Source: Gymnorhina tibicen (taxonomy: Eukaryota > Chordata > Aves > Passeriformes > Artamidae). Taken from it: 64,000 nt of DNA. Numbering within the stretch: the first letter of the stretch is position 1; the number at the start of each line of letters is the position of its first letter. Below are positions 50,911 to 63,039 of this stretch, piece by piece. The notes under the pieces are model-generated. The model saw only the letters and a program-made list of their open reading frames with translations. It was not told where the DNA came from and made no database searches. Made by a program: the position numbers and the translations under genes. Location: NCBI GenBank assembly GCA_013399875.1, contig VXAZ01000289.1:62001-126000 (forward strand), written 5' to 3'.

Positions 50911-53510
50911 GTATTTCAGACATAATAGAGTTCTCAGAATTTGGAGAGTGGACCCTCAGCAGACATGGGAGAGCAAACATTTAAAATGCGTTTTAAAACA
51001 TTTAAAATCATTCCAATGCAGGAATGATCATGCTCTCCAAGGGATTGTGACACCTAAAGGTGTGAAATCAAAAGGCAGGTACTGTGATGATCCTGTTCAA
51101 ATCATTAATGGCAAGTTACCTCTTTGAGTTAGACAAGATTGCTGATCATGCCCATTCATGGGAATATGCCCGTCTCTGCAGTTTCACGGTCCAGTGTACA
51201 GCCACTCATAACTGTGATCCTATAAAAATCTCACAGCTTCAATGCTTGTAAGTTCAGGCTATGGGAAACTGTGACACAGAAGTGGTGATGGTATCCCATG
51301 CAAAGGAAGCATTAGGCATACCTTAGAGAGAAACTCTGTCCCAACATTAACAAAGACTCATGTGGGAAGTGGAGAGAAAGGTAACACAATGCCACAACCA
51401 GTGAATAGCACCAAATGTCCTGATGCCATGATATGGTAATCCGTGAATGGACAAAATCTCTAGTTTTTCTTGGAAATGATTTTGTGTTAATTATTTTTTT
51501 TTAAATAAAAGATTCTGGTTTTTTTTCATTGATACTCTCTGTAATTGCTTCCAGTTAGATCCTTGTAGGGTTCATAAGCAAAGTTTAAGATATTTCCTTC
51601 TATGTCTTTTGCTATATACCCTGAGTATTGTACACTCCCTGCAGTGATGGCAACTCTTGCAGTAGATATTTTGGAAGATCCCTGAATGCATTAGAACTCA
51701 TCTCCCTCTGGGTTTCTACTCCTTAATGTTTTACAGTGAGTCAGTGAAAAGCTGCTGTGCACAGTAAAGAAGACATGACAGGTAAAAACCTACACATGTA
51801 ATCAGACCAGTTTTGTAAGCAGAGGAAATGCTCTTCCTCCAGCTGTGTTCATTTGCTGAGTTTGCTACTTCAGGCAGATAAAGGGACAGAGCTTTCACAG
51901 ACATTTATGTTCCTGCAGGTTTTGTGAAAGCAACCTGTTAGATGAGGAAGGCTTGGGAGGGCACCAGCTTGAATGACCAGCAGTGGTTGAGCCCAGATCT
52001 TACTAGATACTGTAAAATCCAAACAGGAAGCAGCCTGAGTAAGTGCCCTGTAGAAAATCTCTGGTTGATGCATTCAGCAGATCACAGGAGCCAGATGAGG
52101 AGGAAAGCAGGCACTGCTCACGTTGCAGATCATCAATAGCTTCTTAATACCATTGTTTCAGAACCCAGTTAGGAATTTTCTATCTGTTGTTGGCAGCATT
52201 GCTCCTTAGCCCCATTGGTGTGTGAGGGGATTGGTTGCCCATGGCATTAACTGACCTAGGAGGGAATCCTAAGGGTCTGCTTTCAGCCTGATCTGTCTCT
52301 GCTTTCTCCCTGACAGCCTGTTCCAGCTATTAGCCAGGAGCCACTGGAAAGGAGGGCTGGAGAAAAATAATTCCTTCCATCAGCTCCAGTATGCAGGTTT
52401 CCCCAGCCAGAAGGGGGGATGCCCCATAATTGAACAGTAGTGAGCAGAGACCATTCTAGCTTAAACCCCAAGGGTTCATTTGAGTGCCATTCCTTACATA
52501 CTCAATTTCCCTATAAGAAGTGAGGTGATCCCTTGCTTCCCAGGAAAAAGGAAGAAGCAATGTTGCTTTTTCCGCTCATGGCCTGTCTGGTAGGTCACCC
52601 AGGTAAAAATCAACCCCAGCTCCTTGGCTTTGAGAAGCAATGTGTTCCACTGGAGGTGAAGATAACGTTATGGGATATCTTGATTAGATAACTATTTGTA
52701 CATTAGAGGAATTTGATCTTCCCAAAAGGCTCTCAAAATACTTTAAGGACCTGTTACGTCAACTCACAAAAGTGCCCTTTTTTGCAACGCAGCTCTGTCA
52801 TGCTACTAGCAGTCATCGTGAGCCCTTCCACGTGAGCAGGGTCTGCACAGGTGGGTCCTGCAGCCATGGGGGCTGCCCCCAGCATCTCACAGCACATTTC
52901 TGCCAGCCACCTGGCTTCCCTTCAGTACCCCACACTAGGTTCAAATTACTCAGTGTCACACACATGGTCATTTGCACAGTGGTTTCACGGTCACCGGCAC
53001 CTCTCCTGCACATCCCCTGCTGGTGTTTCTGATCTCATGGGAGATTGTCAGCTGCTGACTGCCTCTACCACACCTTCAGGCCTTTATCAGGCTTAGTTAC
53101 AAAAATGCAGCTGACTGAGCTCAATCCTACCTTAGTCCCTAACCATACAAGCCAGGGACCTAAACTACTGGCAGAAGAAAGAGCGCTTTGACAAGGTCCC
53201 AAAATCTCCGTGGAAGAAATGCAGTGACAAACCTGATATGGTGCCAAAGATGATAATCAGACTGGTTTAGTGGGTAGGAATGGTGAAACTTAGAACGATT
53301 CAGCTGTAACAGATACGTACTTTCCAAACAGAACAGAAGATTCTATGACTGTAAAATGGAAATTAAAACCTAGCAGATATGCTGTACGCTGTGAGAATTT
53401 GTGTCCCACGTCATGACCTTCCTATCTTCTGTGAGGTGATGGACTGCCTTCCCCCAGCTGACAGGCTGGAGAGCAGAGATCTCCAGAGGTAATGACTGGC
53501 CGGCAGAGGG
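50911..53510. other. Intergenic sequence, no gene recognised
   Basis: About 2.6 kb between CR1 remnants and the retroviral element. Open frames here are short and show no similarity I recognise. An AT-rich stretch near 51490-51530 is the only compositional feature. Confidence 0.7.
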
Positions 53511-54002
53511 TGCTGTGGAAATTAGGCATAGCAGGCACCATAACAGGGTTCGGCTCTAGCCTTGGCAGAATCAGTAAGTCGAAAACAGACTCTTCATTAA
53601 GTCCTTTTTATTAACAGTGCTCCAGCTCAAACTAGGCATCTCCGAAGATGACCCCAAACAAAGAAATCCCTTGGCAATTATTCTTTTACAATCTAAATTC
53701 ACACCTCATGTGACAGCTAGGACCAACGGTAATACGGAGTCTGGGGTCTTCTTGCTTTTTGTTGATGTTCTTGCTGGTTTTTTACTAAGCAGTGCTAAGT
53801 GGTCATCTCCTTAGACAATATACAGTGGTTCTGTATCCTGTTTCACATCCTCTTATGTTATCTCCTGGTTCTGTAGTTAGCTACTTGGCATGCTGTAATA
53901 TGGATGTCACAGCTCATATACCACAATCTACAGGCTTTGCGTACTCTAGCTATTAATGTTGAAGCTGCTAGTGCTAAGTTGAAGCTAACATTTTCTACAA
54001 CA
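53511..54002 (-). repeat. 3' LTR of the endogenous retrovirus
   Basis: About 492 bp, ending in CA at 54001-54002 directly beside the polypurine tract. The minus-strand AATAAA is at 53607-53612. Shared blocks with the 5' LTR include GTCCTTTTTATTAA and TTACAATCTAAA. Confidence 0.85.
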
Positions 54003-54015
54003 GTCCTCCCTTTGT
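54003..54015 (-). other. Polypurine tract of the endogenous retrovirus
   Basis: On the minus strand ACAAAGGGAGGAC sits immediately before the 3' LTR, the expected position and composition of the plus-strand primer site. It fixes the LTR boundary and the element's orientation. Confidence 0.8.
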
Positions 54016-54339
54016 TTTTATTAACATACCTGTTATATGGGAGCAGAATACCCTAAGGTATTGAGTACAGAAAATTGAATACAAACAATATTTCAAAGAT
54101 CTTTATAAAAATGAATAACCTACAAAGAATTCATTTTGCCCAAGCTCCTAATCTGGGACGCAGAAGGTGAGCCAATATTTCTTGGTGAACTATTGGTGAA
54201 GAAGTGACCATACTTCTTGTAATCTTGCTGAAATATTGTTCTGTTATATTTTATGCATTAATTTTACTTATTCCCCCAACTTTGGACATTGCCTGAAGTC
54301 CTTCCACTCTGGTCAATGTACGTGCAACAGCTGGTATTA

Positions 54340-56960
54340 ATAATTGTGCGTGCCTCTCCTTGTGAAGCTAACAAAATTCATCTGCTATCACTAGCCAGTA
54401 TTTATATCCACACACTCCAGGCATATCCATATAATCTATTTGCAATCTTTGGAATGGGAAAAATGCTCATGGTCGATTTCACAATTCAGTTTTATAAGTA
54501 AGGATTCATGGCAGGTGGGACAGGTATTAATAATTCTTTTAGCAGCTGCATAAACACCCAGATCTGCCCATACTTGCTGTACTTGATTAGCCACTGCTTC
54601 CATTCTTGCATGAGCTTCATGGAACCATTCAGTTATCAGTTATTTCTTCAGTAAGACAGGTTTTCCCCCTATTGTTCATATTCCATCTTGAGTCTTGCAC
54701 TGCTTCCAACTGTTCCCACTGTTCCTTTTCTTCACTCGTCGCACCTGATTGGTTATAATCCTTTTGGATGGTCAACATCAGGCCATGAGCTCTTATCTAA
54801 GTAACTGCCATAATGTTCACCACAGGCTGATGAGCTGTGGCCTTTGCTGCTGCATCAGTTAAGACATTCTCTTGGCTGATTATGGTAGCGTCCCCTGTAC
54901 AGAATGGACAGCAAACCACAGCAATTTCTTTGGGAAGTTGAATTGTGTCCAGCAAGTCCCAGATTTCTGTTCCATTAGCCACACCTTTTCCTGAGGAGGT
55001 GGGGCACCCCCATTCTTTCCACAATATGCCTATTGCATGGCATATGCCAAAAGCACACTTTAAATCTCTATAAATACTTACTCACTTTCTGCTTCCCAGG
55101 CATTGCTGCTCAGGCTAAGGCAGTTAACTCTGCCCCTTAAGCACTAACTGTTGCTGGAAGGGCTCTGGCATCTGCACCCTGCCACTGTTCCACAATTGTG
55201 TAGCCAGGCTTTTGCTGCCTGTGTAAGCAGTAGGATGATCCATCTATGAATAAAATAAGACCTCGGTTTTGTCCGTCTGGGATCTGCTCGTGCCTTACTA
55301 ATAGTCTGGATTACCGTGCCACATCAGTGGGGGGCTCCTCCCCTTCTCCTGGTATTGTTAATAGCATTGCCAGGTGGAGTCACACATCTACATTTAACAG
55401 AGTTCCTTTGTATTTATGTGCACATTGGCGAGACACAGCTCGTGTCTTATAGTGCTTGTGCTAATTCAGCTTCATGTGGCACACAGATTATAATTGGGTG
55501 CCCTAATACTAAAGACTTTTTCCCCTATTGTAGCTGCCACTGACATGGATCTAATGTATGTTGGAGCTCCAGGTGCCACCAGATCCAGTTGGACAGAATA
55601 ATATGCCACAGGTCTTTGATGAGGTCCTAATTTCTGCATTAACACTCCACTAGCCACTCTTTTTCTCGTACATATATACAGATCAAAAGGCTTTGTGTAG
55701 TCTGGAAGTCTTAAAGCTGGAGCCAAAACCAAGGCCCCTCTTATAGCTCTGAAGGCTTTTCTCATTCAGGACCCCATGTAATGGGTTCTATTGCTTCATT
55801 TTTTGTTGTTTCTGTCAGAGATGATGTTAGTTCCCCTAATCCTGGTATCCACAGTTGGCAAAACCCATCTGAACCTAAGAACCCTCATGACTGGTTGTGG
55901 TTTTTTTTTAACTGGCCAAAGAAGTTCAATTATAACCTTTACTCTTTGCTGTCCTTCCTTTAAAACAAATCTCAAATATTTTACCGCCATTTGACACGGC
56001 TGGAGCTTGGATGAAGATGTGCCCTTGGTTGCTAAGGCACTATGTAATTGTTTAATATCTTTTAAACAGTCATTCCAATTTCTACTAGCTATTAGTAAAT
56101 AAATCATCTACATATTGCACTAAAATGGATCCACCAGGTAACTCAATATCCTTTAAATCTTCTTTTAATATCTGAGAAAATATGGCAGGAGACCCATTAA
56201 ACCCATATGAAAGACGAGATCACATCTACTGAAGTCTCTTCCAAGTGAATGCAGAAAAGGGCTGGCTTTCTTCATCTGTGGGAATACTGAAGGACACTGC
56301 AGTCAAATCAGTCACAGTAAAACATGTAGCCCAGTGCATGATTTACAAGAGTGCAGGAGAGGAATCTGGCACTGAGGGATGTGAGACATGCCGGTTAGTT
56401 GCTCTCAAATCTGGAGTAAATTGAAACTCGGGATCCCCATCTTTATCCAGTCTGGTTTTTTTTCTAACTGGTAACAGTGGGGTTTTATATGGGAATTCAG
56501 ACACTTCCAAGGTTCCTTGCACAAGGTGCTGATCTACTTGTTTTTGATTACTTTTCCCTGCTTCCCGGGGATGGGATGCTGCTCACAGCAGAGGGCGCGC
56601 CTCCCTTTGTTTTCAGGCGTATTTCGGCAGTCGCACGTCAGTTCCCGATTGACTTCATTTCCCTGGGCACCACTTCCAGGGGTTTAGGTATCTCCAGCTC
56701 GGGCTCCTGAGCTTCAGATGTTACACACACATCCGTGACTGTCAAATCGATACTCCGAATGATAGATGTAATTGTACATCCAGGGTTTGGAGGAGATCTC
56801 TTCCTAATAAAAAAGACAGGGACACTTCTGCTAATACAGGTCTTCTCCACAACCCTTTATTTCCTGTTTCTTATAGTAATTTCCACATCCCATGAACTCC
56901 AATTTCCACAGTATTCTGAGTCCTTGCCTCCAGTCATTTCAGATTACTTCATGATTCCTG
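54340..56960 (-). pseudogene. ERV pol remnant (protease to partial integrase)
   Basis: Visible in order on the minus strand: a protease C-terminal GRDLL-type motif (56789-56810), the reverse-transcriptase active-site QYVDD (56103-56120) followed within about 10 bases by a frame change, the thumb region (55850-56100), the connection/RNase H start (55472-55765), the RNase H end (54797-55024), the integrase zinc-binding domain with CxxC near 54505-54620, and the very start of the integrase catalytic core (about 54375-54440). The core is then cut off. Several stops and frame changes lie between these blocks, so no functional enzyme is encoded. Confidence 0.85.
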
Positions 56961-57039
56961 TCTTGCATCTCCCATGTCTAGTTCCCCATGATGCCCCCTG
57001 GATGCAGTGGGCATTTTCTTTGCCAGTGACCAAGTTTCC

Positions 57040-57600
57040 CACAGTAATGCCTTTTTTCCTCACATTTAATTACAAATCTTCTCATTTCTTTTCCAAATCT
57101 GCTATCTGACCTACCTCTGCCCCCTGATCAAGGGGGGAAATCCCTTCCTTCACCCTCTTAGTTGTAAGCACTTTGCCAGTTTTGCCTCTAAAAGACTAAC
57201 CTCCTGTTGCTTTTCCTGTTTAGTTTCCTTTACAAGTTCAGCTCTATGTATTTCTTCCCATCCATCAAACATAAACATGTAACACATAAACATAACCATA
57301 AAATTTAGGCTCTTTGTAATGTCCCCCCTTGCCACCCAGCCATATGTTTTTTAAAATATTTCTGTATATCTGGGGTGACTTGATCAACAAATACTCTTGC
57401 CACTAGCTCATTGTTAAAGTTCTGTGTGGTCATTCCTCTGTGTTTGGGTAAATCCCACCATGGGCATCCCCAATATCACTAAGGTGTTCCTCTGGCCACT
57501 GCCTACATTCCTGTAATTTGGTCCAGTTCACTCCAGATCCTCCGCAAACTCTAATAGCTTCCACTAAATTATACCTCAGTTCAGGGCATCCCCTTGTCTA
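57040..57600 (-). pseudogene. ERV gag remnant (capsid C-terminal part and nucleocapsid)
   Basis: The minus strand holds a decayed capsid C-terminal region (about 57310-57560, in more than one frame), a charged helix-like stretch (57150-57280), and a nucleocapsid-like knuckle near 56995-57050 in which one Cys, the His and the last Cys are visible but the first Cys is not at the usual spacing. The matrix region between the 5' LTR and capsid appears largely deleted. Non-functional. Confidence 0.65.
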
Positions 57601-57868
57601 TGCTGGGTACATTCCCCATACCTTTATGCCAAATGTGTGTGCCTTGCTCTGATCAAGCCATGCACACCTCTCCTACCATGCTTCTGAGCTGGAACTTGAA
57701 CCCACTTGAAGCCAAAATATCCAGAATTTAGTAGTGGAATTTTAGCACTCATCAGTCAGTGCCTCCTTTCCCCAAAGGTCTCAGGTGATGCCAGCAGCTG
57801 GACATTTGGAGACTAGAGCATTGAACATCTAGTGTTGGATGCCTAGAGTCCCATCTGGGTCTCCAAAC

Positions 57869-58351
57869 TGCTATGGAAATGACACACAGCAGCCACCACA
57901 GCAGGGTTCAACTCCAGGCTTTCACTGAATCAGTGAACTGAAAGAGATTCTTCTACATAGTCCTTTTTATTAATAGCACTACAGCTTGAACTGGGTGCCT
58001 CAAAGAGGAACCCCAAACAGAGAGATCCCTGGCAATTATTTCCTTACAATCTAAACTCCCCACCCCTCATGCAACAGTTCCATAATATTGGAGTCTGGGA
58101 TCTGCTGGTTTTGCATCAGTTTGATTTTCTTGCTGTTTCAGTACTAAATGGTCATCTTCTCCAGTAAACGGTGCTTCTATATACTATTTCACATCCTTTT
58201 ATGGAAGTTTTGGGCAGTTCTGTAAATAGCTATTTGGCATGTTGTAATATGGTTGTTATAATTCATGTGCCACAGTCTGTAGGCTTTGTGTAGTCTAGCT
58301 ACTAATGTTTAAGCTGCTAGTGCTAAATTTCTACTAACTTCTTCTACAGCA
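57869..58351 (-). repeat. 5' LTR of the endogenous retrovirus
   Basis: About 483 bp, TG...CA bounded (read on either strand). It carries a TATATA stretch at 58178-58183 and an AATAAA signal at 57966-57971 on the minus strand. It aligns with the other LTR along its length. Confidence 0.85.
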
Positions 58352-59520
58352 ATGGCAATCCAACACAATGCTGGGACATTCTCCAGCTCATGCTGCTGCC
58401 AAACAACCTGATAAGAAGGTGATGAATTTCCAGTGATTTCCAGTTTTGTAGGTATACTAGTTCCCAATAAAATGCAATGTGGCATTACGTAAGTCTAGCA
58501 TATCTGGGCCATCAAAGCAACAAAAGAAGAAGGCTCTTAGTGTGTGAGAAAGACAGAAGATAACAGGTTTACATGGCATATTTCATTGAAATGGGCATTG
58601 CTAACAAAGCACCTCTTTGTGAGGGCTTCAGAAGAACCTGTCACCATGGAAAAGCCACAGACACCAGAAGGGCAGCAGCACTGTGTCTGGCTGGGATACA
58701 CTTCAGGCTGCCCAGCTGTGTTGGGTGGTCTTGCAGATCCCTGCTTTGGTTCTGCTCCTGGTCCACCCTGCAAGCAGTGTCATACAGGAGTATTTGTGTT
58801 TGGCACAGTTATTTTAGAAATGTTCTTTTTCTGTGTCTGTCCTGTGACACAAGATGGTCCATTCTTCCAATTACTTCCAGTCAAAAGTTTAGTGTGACCA
58901 ACCTAAAGAGCCATGAACCAAAAACAGACTTTCATGAAGGGACACACTATGGGAGGGAAGCTGCCCACAGCTAGTTCCATGAAAGCAAATGAGTGCCTGC
59001 ACTCACTTCCTTGCAAACACCACTGCCCTTCTCACTGGCACTTTTTGTTGCTGCTATTGTATTTATTTCTGACAGAGAAGCTAGATTAAAACTGATGGCC
59101 CAGGGATCTTCCCTGGGACCCCAGGGGACCTGCCTTCTTTAGATTTGCCTGTTGTTTTTGATGAGAATAAAACTAGTGTTGTCCAGAGCCATTGAGGAGT
59201 TCTTACATGGGCATACAAGGAAGAAAGGTTCTAAAATGTTTTAACCTCTTCTTGGACTGCCCACAGGAGTGTAGCTCCCTCTTGGCATTGCCCCATTCTT
59301 GCATACCCCAGTGTCCAATTTGCTTCCCAAAAGCAGTGAGAAAATACTTGTATCATATTTTCCTTGGCATGCTTCCTAACATTTTCATGCAATTTCCACA
59401 AATGCCCCCATAGGTCCACTCCTGGCTGGGCACAAGGATTGTGCCAGACCAGTAGGAGTGGGATGGGGGAAGTGAAGGAGAAGAACTGAAGGGCAGTGGC
59501 ATGGAAATCTGTTGGATGGA
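58352..59520. other. Intergenic sequence, no gene recognised
   Basis: About 1.2 kb between the retroviral element and the avian LTR composite. Overlapping open frames around 58540-58970 occur on both strands and show no recognised similarity. Confidence 0.65.
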
Positions 59521-60386
59521 TGCCATGGTTTAACCCCAGCTGGCTGCTGAAGGACAAGGTGAATGCAGTTGGTTTGCAGAAGGGAAGGATATGCAGCTGG
59601 CTTTACGTGTTGCTCAGTGAGGTTCCGTATATAAACTGGGGGAAAGCTGGCAGGGGGACACTGCCCATGGTCTGGCTGGACATCGGTCAGCAGGTGGTGA
59701 GCAATTCCTATATAATACTGTGTGTCATCACTACTATGGTTGCTCTGTGCATATTAACCCCATTACAGTAAAAATTACCCAGGACAAGCACATCAGTGAT
59801 GCAACAAGGGCTGGTTTCAGCTGGCAACTCTGTCCCATGCAGCTGCTCACTCACTCTCCCCTGGTGGGATGGGGAGGAGAATCAAGAGAGAAGAAGGGAG
59901 AAAACCCATGTGATAAAGACAGTTTAACAGGTAAAGCAAAAGCCACACACGCAAGCAAAACAGAACAAGGGATTCATTCACCGTTTCCCAAGGGCAGGCA
60001 GGTGTTCAGCCGTCCCCAGGAGAGCAGGGCTGCATCACACTTAAAAGTGACTTTGGAAGACAAACAATATCACTCCAAATATCCCCTCCTTTCTCCTTCT
60101 TCCCCAGCTTTATATGCTGACCATGAAGCCATATGGCATGGGAGATCCCTTTGGTGAGCTGAGGTCAGTTGTCTGAGCTGTGTCCTTTCCCAACTCCTTT
60201 TGCAGGCCCCTCTCTGGCAGGGTGGGATGAGAGCAGAAAAGGCCTTGACTCTGTGCAAGTGCTGCTCAGCAGAAACTAAAAGCATCCCTGAATTATCAAT
60301 TCTGTTTCCAGCACAAATCTGAATCATAGGCTCCTCATACCAGGTACTGTGAAGAAAATTAACTGTATTCCAGGCAAACCATGACA
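59521..60386 (-). mobile_element. Composite avian LTR with an opposed internal segment
   Basis: The ends read TGCCATGGTTTAACCCCAGC at 59521 and ...AAACCATGACA at 60386, the termini of a widespread avian LTR in minus orientation; flanks ATGGA and ATGGG could be a 5-bp target duplication with one change. From about 59805 to 60386 the LTR runs on the minus strand, with its TATA block near 60106-60120. Between about 59610 and 59760 the same family appears in plus orientation, including TATATAAACTGGGGG. The family name was not assigned. Confidence 0.8.
59610..59765 (+). repeat. Plus-oriented LTR segment inside the composite
   Basis: It contains CGTATATAAACTGGGGGAAA, CATCGGTCAGCAGGTGGTGA and GCAATTCCTATATAATA, the TATA-to-R part of the same avian LTR family, reading opposite to its neighbours. 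It points toward the minus-oriented copy. Confidence 0.7.
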
Positions 60387-61854
60387 ATGGGGAAATTGAG
60401 CTTTCCTGGGCAGTGTGCTGAATACTGCAGAACTTCATGCAGTGGGTCATTTCAGATGACAGTAAGTTGTGGGGTATTCCTGCTGAGAGGTGACAAATTC
60501 GGGAAAAAGGTCCTAGAGCAGATTGCTGGCAGCTTGTATCTCAGGAGTGCAGAGGTTAGTGGCAGCTCAAAACCCCACAGTGCCCCTGAATAAAGAAAGT
60601 GCAGTGCCAGAAGAGCCAGAAAAATGGTAAGATAAGAGCTTAAGCACCTTATAAGTTCATCTGTAATGTTTGGGCTGTGATTTCCTGGAGTTTTACCCTT
60701 AGCAGAAATCCAGTGGTTGAGGTACATCAGGAATCAATTTGGTTGGCATTCTGGCCTACTTTGTTCTTTCCTGCTGTGTGCTAGGGAATAACTGGGAGGA
60801 TGCAATACTGAAGCCAAGCAGTGCTTTAGAAGCTGAGGGTTTCCACTGACCTAGGGCTAATGCCTTTTCTCCTCTTTCTTATTTCTCTATTCCTTCCTTC
60901 CTTNTTCCTTCCTTCCTTCCTTCCTTCCTTCCTTCCTCTCTCTCTCTGTTCCCCTTTTCTCTGCCTTTCACCCAGCTGCACACAGGGAGCAGCCGCGAGC
61001 AGCCTTGAGGAGGTGCAGGCTTTGCCCCAGGGCTTCACAGGGCACTAATGCCGGGAATATTAGCAATGAAAGCTGGAGCGTGGCTGCTGCTTCTCTGGAA
61101 GTTGGTAAGTGTTACAGCTAAATCCAGCAACTGGGACTCAGGGGTATTATGAGGATAGGCACAACAAAGATGCAGTAAGTGGATTATCTGAAAAGTCTGC
61201 ACCTCCCATTTTCCCCTCTGAGTTTCCCATTTTTGTTTAAATTAACTGTTTTATGCCGTATTGTTAAACATGACCTAAAAATGATGCAATAGCACTGCCT
61301 TTAGAAACATAAAATTATTTGTAAATTATGCTCACTGCTTGTCACTCAAAACTCTCCAAACTGTATCTGTTTTGATAGTTGACCTTGCAAACTGGGGAAG
61401 ACAGAAGCAAGTCACAAAGATTCCTGTGGGTTAAACTATTTTCCAAGCTGATTATGAAGCTTAGAGCTCAAATGGTCTTTACACAGAAACTCACAAAATA
61501 CCTTTTCTTTTTCAAGGGTTATCACCACCTAATTCATTTTACCTCTGGTTTCGCATTAGAGGTATTGCTTACTCCTCTGCTGCTTAGAAATTGCTCCGGA
61601 AGTGTGATATTATGGTCCTCCCCACAAGTCTGCTCCAATACGCAGCAGGCTTCTGTTCACCATGGCTGGACTTTTTAAACTGATGTTGTTTGAATGTATA
61701 AGAGAGGCTTTCCTTGACATTTTATTTGTTATGATCTCAATCATGCTGCCAGTGATCAGGCAAAATTCACATTGACACCATTGCCCGGCTGCTACCTGTG
61801 CAAGATTTGTCCAAGAAATAGTTGTAAAATCATGAAAGCAATGAATCATAAATT
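60387..61854. other. Intergenic sequence with a TTCC microsatellite
   Basis: About 1.5 kb without recognised genes or mobile elements other than the microsatellite at 60890-60948. Confidence 0.65.
60890..60948. repeat. (TTCC)n microsatellite followed by (TC)n
   Basis: About twelve TTCC units with one undetermined base at 60904, followed by a short TC run. Length is probably polymorphic. Confidence 0.95.
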
Positions 61855-62135
61855 AGAACCATAGAATATCCTGAGTTGGAGGGGACCCACAAGGATCATA
61901 GACTCCAGCTTGTGGCCCTGCACAGGGCAGCCCCAAGAATCCCACCATGTGCCTGAGAGCATTGTCCAAATGCTTTTTGAACTCTGCCAAGTTTGATGCT
62001 GTGACCACTCCCCCGGGGAGCCTGTTCCAGTGCGAACCATCTTGTGGGTGAAGAACATTTTTCTAATATCCAGCCTAAATCTCCTGTGGCACAACTTCAG
62101 GCCATTGCCTTGGGTCCTGTCACTGGTCACCAATA
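61855..62135 (-). mobile_element. CR1 LINE 3'-end fragment
   Basis: The plus strand reads ACCATAGAATATCCTGAGTT, GGAGGGGACCCACAAGGATC, GGGGAGCCTGTTCCAGTGCG and GGGTGAAGAACATTTTTCTA, the reverse complement of a CR1 end. The minus-strand frame keeps a short ORF2 C-terminal trace ([11 protein letters not shown]). It is 5'-truncated. Confidence 0.92.
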
Positions 62136-62459
62136 TTATGCACAGAGGCTTGTGCTGACTTCCAGAGAGTTTTATTCAGTTTTCATTAATGATTTATAGT
62201 TAACTATAGTTCTCTGATTTACTTTGTTCATTGCTTATTTTTAAGGGGCAACAGTGTCTGAGTTTAGATGAACATGCCAGAAGGCAAAGGATAAAAATTG
62301 TTTTTCATGAAGATTAAAAAGCACTTAATACCTAACAGACATCATGGCAAAAAAAGGGGACTTTGAAAATTGTACCTACTGGCTGAACTTACCTACACTT
62401 ACCATTGGTGGCTGGAGCAGACACCTGTTGACCCATATCCTTGGTATAGAACTAGAGGA
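62136..62459. other. Intergenic sequence, nothing recognised
   Basis: Short AT-rich spacer between two CR1-type remnants. Confidence 0.6.
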
Positions 62460-62830
62460 GTGATGGGAAAGGGCAGCTGAAATGATCAAGGAGATCGTCT
62501 GAAGATCATCTTATGTGGAGCAAGGAGGCAGGCTGGGATTCTGCCGAGGAGGTGGCTGACAAAGGACATGTTGGAGGTTTACAAAGCTTTGCCAACAACA
62601 GCCAAGTGGAAGAGCGACTCACAAATACTGCATCAGCAAACATCAGCGTGGGGGAAATTGGAGGAAACTAGTAGGAGACTGGTTTAAAACAGTCATTCTT
62701 TAGGCTGATGGCAGTGAACTTCTGTTGCTGGCAGCTATATAAGGCTGGGGGAGTCAAATGGCATCAGCAAGTTGATTAAGGAATTAGAGGGACAATAGAT
62801 CCATGGGTGGATACTAAAAGGGCTAGGCTA
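62460..62830 (+). mobile_element. Old CR1/L3-like LINE fragment, plus orientation
   Basis: The blocks ATGTTGGAGGTTTACAAAG, GAAACTAGTAGGAGACTGGT and GGATACTAAAAGGGCTAGG, in this order, resemble an ancient sauropsid CR1/L3 3' region. It is strongly diverged and runs opposite to the younger CR1 copies. Confidence 0.55.
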
Positions 62831-63039
62831 GGACATACCCCTGAACATCCCCAGCACAGCAGCACTAGATGGAAACAGCAGAGAAAGGGGGCAATGGACT
62901 GAGGCAGGTGGCAAGGTTCATCTGCTCTCTATTAGCCTCTCCCCAGTGAAAGTACCAACGTGTGCTTGTATTCACGTGTACCCACTGACTTCAGCCCACT
63001 TCTCGTTGAGAGGTTTCTTTGCTTCAAAAAAACTACTTT

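Larger units (their letters stand above)
53511..58351 (-). mobile_element. Defective endogenous retrovirus, class I (gammaretrovirus-like), two LTRs
   Basis: A 4.8-kb element in minus orientation with LTRs at both ends and, in order on the minus strand, remnants of gag capsid and nucleocapsid, protease, reverse transcriptase, RNase H and the first part of integrase, then a polypurine tract. The style of the reverse transcriptase/RNase H junction and the zinc-binding part of integrase points to a class I (gammaretrovirus-like) ERV. Matrix, the rest of integrase and all recognisable env are missing. Every frame is broken by stops or frame changes. The LTRs differ at roughly a quarter of positions by eye, so the insertion is old. 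No target-site duplication was found. Confidence 0.88.

Noticed and set aside
54016..54340. Possible env remnant between integrase and the polypurine tract
   Set aside because: Some short open stretches exist but no env motif could be recognised.
59720..60450. Overlapping open frames of 126-145 codons
   Set aside because: They fall inside the avian LTR composite and have no coding similarity.
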